From contig NZ_STGA01000029.1 in assembly GCF_005222835.1 (NCBI RefSeq), positions 744,001 to 808,000 of the forward strand: a stretch of 64,000 bases of DNA, read 5' to 3'. Under the pieces are notes generated by a model, which had not been told where the DNA came from, searched no databases, and saw only the letters and a program-made list of their open reading frames with translations. How positions within the stretch are numbered: position 1 is the stretch's first letter; each line of letters opens with the position of its first letter. The position numbers and the translations under genes are program-made. Positions 57,606 to 64,000 of the stretch are shown piece by piece. This DNA comes from Rhizobium sp. FKY42 (GTDB lineage: Bacteria; Pseudomonadota; Alphaproteobacteria; Rhizobiales; Rhizobiaceae).

Positions 57606-58553
57606 ATGACCAAAAGCAACGACGACATGGCTTCCGGTATGGATCTGGCGCTTCTTGCAAAGCTCACGGGAGGGTTGGGCGACTACAAGACCGTCGAGAG
57701 GCTTGCAGCCGATTTCGGCCAGCTCTATTCGGAATTTCTGCCGGATGTCTTTCACAGCGAGACAAATATCCACATCGACGTTTCCTATATCGGCTTCCAG
57801 TCGGGTCTGATGCAGGACCTTATCGCGCAGTTGGGCGATACTGTGTGCCTGGCTGACGGATCCTTGCGCAACTGGTGCCCGAACTTCGTGCTTGCCTGTG
57901 GCAACAGCTTCGTCATCGCATTGATGGAGCGTATGCTGGGTGCAGATCCGGCCATCATCGTTCAACCGGATCCGCGTCCCCTTTCGGACATCGAAATCGA
58001 TCTAGCCTCCATGGTTTTCGAGCGCATTGCGAATGTCCTGCGTTCGGGCGTCAATGCGGCCGGTGGTTTCGAAGCCATGCTGGAGCGCCCCTATAATGCT
58101 GCCGCCAGACCGGAAGCGGACAAGGATGAGAAGCCTGAATTCGGTGCCACGATTCGCATGGCCGTCGAGATCGGCAATGTTGCATCAGAAATCGCTCTGG
58201 TCATACCGCAGACGACGCTCCTGAAGACAAAGGTGGTAACACCGAAATCCCGGGCGCAACTTTCGAAACAGAAGCAGGAGTGGGCCGATCGCATTGCCGA
58301 ACAGGTGCGTCGCTCGCAAATCACGCTGCAGGCGCGCATCCGTCTGCAATCACTGACGCTCAAGACCATTTCGAAGCTGATGGCAGGCGACATCATCGCC
58401 TTCGAGGACAAGGGAGATGTTCGGGTCGATGTCAGCGCCAATGGAAAAGATCTCTATGCGTGCGAATTCGGTCGCTCCGGCGATCGCTACACCGTGCGCG
58501 TCAAGGACAACATCAGCACCGAAGACGAACTGCTGAGACATCTCATGAAGTGA
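57606..58553 (+). CDS. fliM: Rotor switch protein FliM
   Basis: FliM is the middle C-ring protein. The 315-residue product has the CheC-like middle domain with RPLSDIEIDLASMVFERIANVL and the SpoA-like C-terminal domain with LMAGDIIAFEDKGDVRVDVSANG. The N-terminus lacks the usual CheY-binding motif of enterobacterial FliM (LSQxEIDALL); MDLALLAKLTGG is the nearest stretch. It starts 5 nt after motA. Confidence 0.94.
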   Translation: MTKSNDDMASGMDLALLAKLTGGLGDYKTVERLAADFGQLYSEFLPDVFHSETNIHIDVSYIGFQSGLMQDLIAQLGDTVCLADGSLRNWCPNFVLACGNSFVIALMERMLGADPAIIVQPDPRPLSDIEIDLASMVFERIANVLRSGVNAAGGFEAMLERPYNAAARPEADKDEKPEFGATIRMAVEIGNVASEIALVIPQTTLLKTKVVTPKSRAQLSKQKQEWADRIAEQVRRSQITLQARIRLQSLTLKTISKLMAGDIIAFEDKGDVRVDVSANGKDLYACEFGRSGDRYTVRVKDNISTEDELLRHLMK

Positions 58554-58616
58554 CCCGCCAGGTTCGTAATTTAGCATGGGCAGCCTGACGCAAGTTTCAA
58601 CAGGAATAATCAATTC

Positions 58617-59195
58617 ATGGCTACGAATAAGACACCTTTCAATCCGGACGATATGTTTGCCCCTTCCAGCGACGAAAAGGAACTGGACCAGGCGATCGAC
58701 GATCTGCGCGGCGTGCTGAAGGCTGACGAAACCGGCAGCCTCGGTGACGATTTCGGCATGTCTGCATCGGCCTCCGAATCCCCGTTCGGTGCCGATCTTG
58801 GATCGGATACTGCCTTTGGTGGTTCCGATTTCGGCGGCGGTTCGGATTTCGGTGGCGCTTCGCTCGGAAGTGACTTCGGTGGAGGTGCGTCCTTCGGTTC
58901 GTCGGCTTCGTCATCCATGCCGGAGCCAGGTAGCGCGCTCAATTCGAACCTCGACCTGATCATGGATATTCCGATTACGGTCGAAATCGTCCTGGGCACA
59001 AGCAAGATGCAAGTTTCGGGGCTTATGGGTCTTGAGGAAGGCGCCATTATCGCGCTGGACAAGAAGATCGGAGAGCCGGTCGAGATCACCGTCAATGGCC
59101 GCAGAATTGCCAAAGGTGAGATCACGGTGCTCGAAAATGACGACACACGGTTCGGCGTCAAGCTAACGGAAGTGTTGAGTACAAACAAAGTCTGA
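58617..59195 (+). CDS. fliN: Rotor switch protein FliN
   Basis: FliN forms the base of the C-ring. The 192-residue product is longer than usual (about 140) because its N-terminal half (about residues 43-95) is a Gly/Ser/Asp/Phe repeat with many DFG and FGG units. The C-terminal SpoA domain, with [21 protein letters not shown] and [15 protein letters not shown], is canonical. It follows fliM after a 63-nt gap. Confidence 0.95.
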   Translation: MATNKTPFNPDDMFAPSSDEKELDQAIDDLRGVLKADETGSLGDDFGMSASASESPFGADLGSDTAFGGSDFGGGSDFGGASLGSDFGGGASFGSSASSSMPEPGSALNSNLDLIMDIPITVEIVLGTSKMQVSGLMGLEEGAIIALDKKIGEPVEITVNGRRIAKGEITVLENDDTRFGVKLTEVLSTNKV

Positions 59196-59222
59196 TCCCA
59201 TGAGGGACAGTGAGGGAAGACC

Positions 59223-60266
59223 ATGATGGACTTTGACGATTTCGGAGGCCCAGTCTCCAAGAAACCGTTATCCCAAGCTGAAAAGGCCGCCGCCGTCCTT
59301 CTTGCGATGGGCAAGGGGGTTGCCGGCAAGCTGTTGAAGTTTTTTACCCAGAGCGAGCTGCAAACAATCATTGCAGCCGCGCAGACGCTCCGCGAAATCC
59401 CGCCGGATGAACTTTTGCAGCTGGTCAACGAATTTGAAGACCTGTTCACCGAAGGTGCGGGTCTCATGGATAACGCACGCGCTATCGAAAGCATCCTCGA
59501 AGAAGGCCTGACACCGGAAGAAGTGGACGGGCTGCTGGGCCGCCGCACGGCCTTCCAGGCTTACGAGACGTCGATCTGGGACCGCCTGCAGGATGCCGAT
59601 CCGGCCTTTGTTGGTCGTTTCATGCTGAAGGAACATCCTCAGACCATCGCCTACATCCTCTCCATGCTGCCCTCGTCCTTCGGTGCGAAGCTCTTGATGC
59701 AGCTTCCAGATGCCCAGCGGGCCGACATCATGAACCGTACGGTCAACATGAAGGATGTCAGCCCGAAGGCGGCGCAGATCATCGAAAACCGCGTCATCGA
59801 GCTGATCCATCTGATCGAAGCGGAGCGCAACTCGAACGGTTCCAACAAGGTGGCGGAACTCATGAACGAGTTGGAAAAGCCACAGGTCGACAATTTGCTC
59901 ACATCGCTGGAGACAATCAGCAAAGAATCGGTCAACAAGGTACGTCCGAAGATCTTCCTGTTCGACGATCTTCTGGCCATGCCGCAGCGCAGTCGCGTGA
60001 TGCTGCTGAACGACATTGCCGGCGATATCCTGACGATGGCCCTGCGTGGGGCCTCGGCGGAAATCAAGGAAGCCGTTTTGTCTGCCATCAGCCCGCGCCA
60101 GCGTCGCATGATCGAGTCCGATCTCGGCTCCAACGCGGCCATCAATCCGCGCGAAGTGGCCATCGCACGGCGCGCCGTGGCACAGGAAGCCATCCGTCTG
60201 GCCAATGCAGGCCAGATACAGCTCAAGGAGGCCGCGCCAGCTGGCGAGGCTCCGGCGGCCGCATAA
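59223..60266 (+). CDS. fliG: Rotor protein FliG
   Basis: FliG transmits torque from the stator to the rotor. The 347-residue product has the middle EHPQ region (LKEHPQTIAYILSML) and the C-terminal motor domain with charged residues in RSRVMLLNDIAGDILTMALR. The extreme N-terminus reads MMDFDDFGG before the conserved SQAEKAAAVLLAMG. It ends in an Ala-rich tail. It follows fliN by 27 nt. Confidence 0.96.
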   Translation: MMDFDDFGGPVSKKPLSQAEKAAAVLLAMGKGVAGKLLKFFTQSELQTIIAAAQTLREIPPDELLQLVNEFEDLFTEGAGLMDNARAIESILEEGLTPEEVDGLLGRRTAFQAYETSIWDRLQDADPAFVGRFMLKEHPQTIAYILSMLPSSFGAKLLMQLPDAQRADIMNRTVNMKDVSPKAAQIIENRVIELIHLIEAERNSNGSNKVAELMNELEKPQVDNLLTSLETISKESVNKVRPKIFLFDDLLAMPQRSRVMLLNDIAGDILTMALRGASAEIKEAVLSAISPRQRRMIESDLGSNAAINPREVAIARRAVAQEAIRLANAGQIQLKEAAPAGEAPAAA

Positions 60267-60301
60267 GCGGAGTGGACCCGAAAGGTTCATTCCGTCGCTT
60301 T

Positions 60302-60353
60302 CCGGAGATCATGATGACCTCCGGTTGAAAGAGCGCCAAACATCTGGCGCTCT
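60302..60353 (+). repeat. Two consecutive hairpins between fliG and flhB
   Basis: The first has a 6-bp stem (60302-60307 with 60319-60324); the second a perfect 9-bp stem (60330-60338 with 60345-60353) and a 6-nt loop. No T run follows. They fill the 104-nt gap and may reduce flhB expression relative to the rotor genes. Confidence 0.6.
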
Positions 60354-60370
60354 GACACAGGGATGAAGCC

Positions 60371-61447
60371 TTGTCAGAGGATAAAGAAAGTAAAACAGAA
60401 AGCCCGACCGAGAAAAAACTTCGTGACGCGGCTGAAAAAGGTAACGTTCCGTTTTCGAAAGAGGTGACGCTCTTCGCGTCATCTCTTGCGTTTTATTGTT
60501 ACCTCATCTTTTTCCTGCCGGGCCGGACACTCGACCTCGGGGAAACGCTCAAGGACATCATTGCACAACCGGATCAGTGGCAGTTGGAAAACGCCTCGGA
60601 TATCGTATCGATCGGTGTGCATCTCGGCTGGGCAACGGCTTCCTTCCTGCTGCCTGTGATGCTGATGTTCAGCCTGTTCGGCCTTGCATCATCCTTTGCG
60701 CAAAATCTTCCCTCCGCCGTGCTCGAACGCGTGCGTCCGCAGATTTCCCGCGTGTCTCCCATGAAGGGGCTGGAGCGCATCTTCAGCGTACCTGGTCTGG
60801 TGGAATTCGGGAAATCTCTCTTCAAGATCATTGTCGTCAGCATCTGCATGTTCTTTGCGATGCGTGGCGACTTCATGCATTCGCTTGATGCAATGTTCGC
60901 CGATCCGAAAGTGGTTCCGGACATGCTCTATGTGGCTGCCACGAAGATGATGGTGGTGATTCTCCTGTCGACCGGCGTTCTTGCGGCGGCCGACTTTTTC
61001 TGGACACGGCATCACTGGTACAGCGAACTGAAGATGTCGCAGCAGGAAATCAAGGACGAGCACAAGCAGTCGCAGGGTGACCCTATGGTCAAGGGACGTC
61101 AGCGCGCCGTCATGCGCAGTCGCGCCCGTCAGCGCATGATCAACAACGTGCCGCGCGCAACGCTTGTGATTGCAAACCCGACCCACTATGCCGTAGCCCT
61201 GCGCTATGTGCGCGAAGAAAGTGATGCGCCGGTGGTTGTTGCCAAGGGCAGTGACCTGATCGCATTGAAAATTCGCGAAATCGCAGAGCAGAATAACATT
61301 CCTGTTTTTGAGGATCCGCCGCTCGCTCGCTCCATGTTTGCGCAAGTCTCGGTGGATAGTGTCATTCCACCAGCCTTTTACAAGGCAGTGGCCGAACTGA
61401 TTCATCGAGTCTACGCCTCGCGATCGCCTCAAAAACGGATACGCTGA
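60371..61447 (+). CDS. flhB: Flagellar export switch protein FlhB
   Basis: FlhB controls substrate specificity by autocleavage. The 358-residue product has four membrane helices and the cytoplasmic NPTH cleavage motif with cleavage after Asn269, the same position as in E. coli. The N-terminus starts [20 protein letters not shown] with a TTG codon; an AGGG site 8 nt upstream supports it. It follows two hairpins and is followed by an orf 5 nt downstream. Confidence 0.95.
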   Translation: MSEDKESKTESPTEKKLRDAAEKGNVPFSKEVTLFASSLAFYCYLIFFLPGRTLDLGETLKDIIAQPDQWQLENASDIVSIGVHLGWATASFLLPVMLMFSLFGLASSFAQNLPSAVLERVRPQISRVSPMKGLERIFSVPGLVEFGKSLFKIIVVSICMFFAMRGDFMHSLDAMFADPKVVPDMLYVAATKMMVVILLSTGVLAAADFFWTRHHWYSELKMSQQEIKDEHKQSQGDPMVKGRQRAVMRSRARQRMINNVPRATLVIANPTHYAVALRYVREESDAPVVVAKGSDLIALKIREIAEQNNIPVFEDPPLARSMFAQVSVDSVIPPAFYKAVAELIHRVYASRSPQKRIR

Positions 61448-61452
61448 ACGCC

Positions 61453-61890
61453 ATGAAAAAATGCAACTATTCGCTTGAACGTGAAAAAATCCTGGCTCAG
61501 GCGATCAGCCCAGTTGCAACAGAATTACGAATGCTGGATGCGGCCGACCTGATTTCGCTGCTGCGCCTCGAATGCTATGGCAGTATTGCCGACCTGGTTT
61601 CTTCGGCTGCAGAGCTGTACTTCCATCCAGGTACCGTAAGTTTCGGTTCCGGTGGCGACTATAAGCTGGAATGGGACGGTCGACCGGAAGTCATCCTGGA
61701 TCTTGAGATCAAGACGCAGGGCCTTTCCGTCTATGCAAGATTGATGCTGACGGACAAGACCGCCGGCATCGAGATCGACCATATTTCCTTCCAGAACCCC
61801 TCTGACGACCCGGAGGAAAATACGCGGTTTCTTTCGCGCAGCCTGCATGCCGCGCGGTTCATCAGAACGCCGACCGCACTGGCGGGCTGA
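61453..61890 (+). CDS. Conserved protein of unknown function downstream of flhB
   Basis: The 145-residue protein has no membrane helix or signal. It seems mixed alpha/beta; segments such as LDAADLISLLRLECYGSIADL and RPEVILDLEIKTQGLSVYARL are well ordered. It starts 5 nt after flhB and ends 20 nt before the convergent visR stop. I do not recognise its family; its position suggests a motility role. Confidence 0.65.
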   Translation: MKKCNYSLEREKILAQAISPVATELRMLDAADLISLLRLECYGSIADLVSSAAELYFHPGTVSFGSGGDYKLEWDGRPEVILDLEIKTQGLSVYARLMLTDKTAGIEIDHISFQNPSDDPEENTRFLSRSLHAARFIRTPTALAG

Positions 61891-61910
61891 ACTCTCGCTC
61901 CGGAGCTATT

Positions 61911-62627
61911 TCAGTGAATGAAGCCAAGGCGAATGGCCTTGGCAATGGCCTGTATCCGGTTCACTGCATCGAGCTTGATCGTGGCGGAACCGAGATAGGC
62001 ATTGACCGTGTGAACGGAGAGACCAAGCCGTTCGGCAATTTCTTCGCTGATCTGCCCATCTCCTGCAAGCTGAAGACAGGCCACTTCTCTTTCGCTCAGT
62101 GATTCGGCAGGGATGGACCGCCGCTCGTCCATGGCGAGCAGATCCATCATGACGTGGCAACTGCGCACGTGCTGGTCAATGACAAGGTCGTTCGACAGGT
62201 CCATTGCAGACCCGGCAAATGCGACATAACCATTGCCTATTGCGCCCAGCCGAACCGGGAAAGCGATCCCTTCGAAGGAAAGCTGCTGGCCATCCAGCAG
62301 GACAGTGATACCCGAATCCTTGATCGACAGTCTGGTCTCGGCCTGCCCTCTGGACTTCCAGATCATCGGGAGAAGTGACAGCTCAATGTGATTCAGCAGG
62401 CGGTCGCCATAGGCCTGCAAGAAGGCGCCGCAGTGCTCGGCCGCAGAAACGCCCCAGTTTTCCATTTCGCAAACCAGCTTGCGCTTGTTGGGCAGGCCGG
62501 AGCCTGAAACGCGAAACACGGCAAAGTTCCGGGCATTCAGCGCCCGCTGCATGTTGATGAGCTTTGGGAATATATCCGAGCGGCTGGATACGCGCTGACC
62601 GATTGTCAAGAGAACTCCCGTTTTCAT
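61911..62627 (-). CDS. visR: LuxR-type motility regulator VisR
   Basis: VisR, with VisN, forms the master regulator of motility in rhizobia. The 238-residue product has an N-terminal sensor-like domain and a C-terminal LuxR helix-turn-helix with SLSEREVACLQLAGDGQISE and GLSVHTVNAYLGSATIKL. It follows visN after 34 nt, so they are co-transcribed. The complex would activate rem and thereby the cluster. Confidence 0.93.
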   Translation of the reverse strand: MKTGVLLTIGQRVSSRSDIFPKLINMQRALNARNFAVFRVSGSGLPNKRKLVCEMENWGVSAAEHCGAFLQAYGDRLLNHIELSLLPMIWKSRGQAETRLSIKDSGITVLLDGQQLSFEGIAFPVRLGAIGNGYVAFAGSAMDLSNDLVIDQHVRSCHVMMDLLAMDERRSIPAESLSEREVACLQLAGDGQISEEIAERLGLSVHTVNAYLGSATIKLDAVNRIQAIAKAIRLGFIH

Positions 62628-62661
62628 TCCGCAGAAAACTCACATGAGTTATCGATACTGC

Positions 62662-63399
62662 CTAAACCAGATTGTTGCGAACAGCGTAGGCGATCGCCTC
62701 CGACCTGGTCTTGGTTGCCGTCTTGCGCATCACGCTTGTGATATAGTTATTGATCGTATTGCGGGAGATGCCGAGAATCACGGCAATCTCGTCGCTGGTC
62801 TTGCCCTCGGCGATCCAGAAAAGGCATTCAAGTTCCCGGTCGGTCAATTCGAAGTCTCGCTCTGTCCGCACTTCTCGCGTGTCGCCAAGGCTCAAAACAT
62901 AGGCCGCCAGCAGCCCCACCTCGCGTAGACGATCCTGCGAGAGGATAAGTCCTTCCGAAAACAGAAGCATGACCGAGAAGCGAGTTCGCCCGACGCAGAA
63001 GGTCAAAGAACAGTATTGCTGGCTGACATGATTTGGCAGGCTCAAATCATCCGGAAGAAGAGCGAATTGCGGCGTCAGCAGGCTCAGGCATTTTTCGATT
63101 TCGGTGGACCGTCCATAGCTGCGCGCGAGATCGCTGCCGATACGGCGCACCAGATCGAACGGCCAATTTGACGCGACGATGAAATCAAGTCCGTTTTCCT
63201 GAATAAGATCGTAGCGTGCCAGGAGGTAGTGAGAGGCACCGACATACTCCGTCAGTTGCGCCATGGCACTCTGGATCTGGCCAGATGAACCGCTGGCCGA
63301 AAGCTTGCTGAGAAATTGTTCACGGCCAGAGGTTGTGGAGGCCAGCACTTCGGGCTGCACCATGTTACCCGCAAACTGTTCCGGGGCTCGCAACTCCAT
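62662..63399 (-). CDS. visN: LuxR-type motility regulator VisN
   Basis: VisN is the partner of VisR. The 245-residue product has an N-terminal ligand-binding-like domain similar to autoinducer domains (AMAQLTEYVGASHYLLARYD and WPFDLVRRIGSDLARSYG) and a C-terminal LuxR helix-turn-helix with LTDRELECLFWIAEGKTSDE and GISRNTINNYITSVMRKT. The effector is unknown. Confidence 0.93.
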   Translation of the reverse strand: MELRAPEQFAGNMVQPEVLASTTSGREQFLSKLSASGSSGQIQSAMAQLTEYVGASHYLLARYDLIQENGLDFIVASNWPFDLVRRIGSDLARSYGRSTEIEKCLSLLTPQFALLPDDLSLPNHVSQQYCSLTFCVGRTRFSVMLLFSEGLILSQDRLREVGLLAAYVLSLGDTREVRTERDFELTDRELECLFWIAEGKTSDEIAVILGISRNTINNYITSVMRKTATKTRSEAIAYAVRNNLV

Positions 63400-63701
63400 T
63401 CCGCCTTTCTCCTTCCGGCGAGATCATCTCTCCGGTCAACAGTGGTCGATCAGTCGTCGGTCAGGGCGAACTCCTCTTCCGTTCCCGCATCGGCACGTCG
63501 AATCATCTCCATTGTAGGCGGGGATCGTAGAATTGCCATAACCTTGAGCACATTTTCGAATTCCCTTTCTCTTATACACACAAGCCGGGCCGCCTGCCAA
63601 AAACATATTGTGACCTCGGAAATATGGAACACGGCGTTGAGCCAATGTCTTACAACCAGGATTGCAGGATAAACGCCTTCCTGATTGGAGGGTACAAACG
63701 C
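63400..63701. promoter_or_regulatory. visN promoter region
   Basis: This roughly 300-bp gap lies between visN and the terminator of fliF. It should hold the visN promoter. No gene that I can support lies in it; frames at 63316-63672 and on the minus strand overlap non-coding sequence. Confidence 0.45.
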
Positions 63702-63728
63702 AAAAAGGGCCGACATTTTGCCGCCCCT
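63702..63728 (-). terminator. Terminator of fliF
   Basis: On the minus strand a stem (63723-63728 with 63705-63710, one G-T pair) with a 12-nt loop is followed by five T residues. Outer arms GCGTTT and AAACGC extend it. It lies about 32 nt after the fliF stop and separates the fliF transcript from visN. Confidence 0.7.
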
Positions 63729-63759
63729 CTCGCGTTTTGGTTTATGTGTCTTTCCTTTA

Positions 63760-64000
63760 TCAGGCGGCGCGATCCACAGCCCATTTGCGCAGGATCTTGG
63801 CAGCGCGCTCTTCGCTGATTTCCACCATGCGAGCCAGACGCTTTTCAGGGCCTTCCTTGACGCGCCGATTGAAGCCGCCATTCGGGTCGTCTTCGGCGCC
63901 AAACAGGTCGTTCGAGCTGTCGAACCCGAAGTCCGAACCGAAGTCGGCTCCGAAGCCTTCCGCAAGGGCGGGGTTGGCGCCGGCAGGTGAGAAGTCCGGC
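63760..64000 (-). CDS. fliF: MS-ring protein FliF, C-terminal end (partial)
   Basis: Only the last 79 codons lie in the window. The end reads KRLARMVEISEERAAKILRK and WAVDRAA, the conserved FliG-binding tail of rhizobial FliF. Before it is a Gly/Phe/Asp-rich stretch with FGADFGSDFGFD. The rest of the gene extends beyond position 64000. It has its own terminator and precedes visN on the same strand. Confidence 0.9.
   Translation of the reverse strand, partial: PDFSPAGANPALAEGFGADFGSDFGFDSSNDLFGAEDDPNGGFNRRVKEGPEKRLARMVEISEERAAKILRKWAVDRAA

Noticed and set aside
63450..63965. Minus-strand frame across the fliF end
   Set aside because: It is out of frame with the conserved FliF C-terminus (63760-64000) and crosses the terminator.

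Overview
The window looks like a chromosomal segment of a Rhizobiaceae alphaproteobacterium, most likely from the Agrobacterium/Rhizobium group. The evidence is gene content and order: a large flagellar cluster containing the group-specific genes motC, motD(fliK), motE, flaF, flbT, rem, visN and visR; an Entner-Doudoroff block zwf-pgl-edd; and an alpha-glucoside (agl) transport operon next to folD. No rRNA, tRNA, CRISPR array, phage or intact insertion sequence was seen.

Layout. Positions 1-700 hold a terminator, hairpins and a tandem palindromic repeat. A chemoreceptor gene (697-3234, minus) follows, then a flavoprotein (3428-4630, minus) divergent from a puuA/puuB-like pair for amine catabolism (4761-7500, plus). 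zwf-pgl-edd (7592-11694, plus) come next. A frameshifted remnant of an Ada-type DNA repair regulator lies at 11739-12321, followed by a drug/metabolite exporter (12439-13353) and a PilZ-like gene (13771-14172). The agl system (14302-22187) consists of the minus-strand genes aglE-aglF-aglG-aglA-aglK and the divergent LacI-type regulator aglR, with a perfect 22-bp palindromic operator candidate on the aglE promoter. folD, a Wzz/GumC-like chain-length protein without a kinase domain and a degenerate WecG-like glycosyltransferase occupy 22194-25997.

From 26240 to the end almost everything is flagellar. Reading the minus strand from high to low coordinates: fliF (C-terminus only, at the window edge); visN and visR (master regulators); then, after a plus-strand block motA-fliM-fliN-fliG-flhB-orf, the minus-strand run flgF-fliI-orf-flgB-flgC-fliE-flgG-flgA-flgI-motE-flgH-fliL-fliP; three flagellin genes each with its own leader; a FliH-like gene-motB-motC-motD/fliK-sltF-like; rem; flgE-flgK-flgL-flaF-flbT-flgD-fliQ-flhA-fliR-FliJ-like; and flgJ-like-flgN-like-FliL-like. 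Many junctions are ATGA or TGATG overlaps, which points to translational coupling.

These parts would build, power and regulate one flagellum. VisN/VisR are expected to activate rem, whose product activates structural genes. FliF/FliG/FliM/FliN form the rotor, MotA/MotB the stator, MotC/MotE/FliK the rhizobial accessory set, FlhA/FlhB/FliP/FliQ/FliR plus FliI and FliH/FliJ-like proteins the export apparatus, and FlaF/FlbT control flagellin production. The most interesting signals are a conserved block upstream of all three flagellin genes, shared DFG-type repeats in FliF, FliG and FliN, a glutamate at the phospho-acceptor position of Rem, the agl operator/promoter layout, and divergent or split export and rod-assembly components. 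I found no self-evidently new defence or mobile system.
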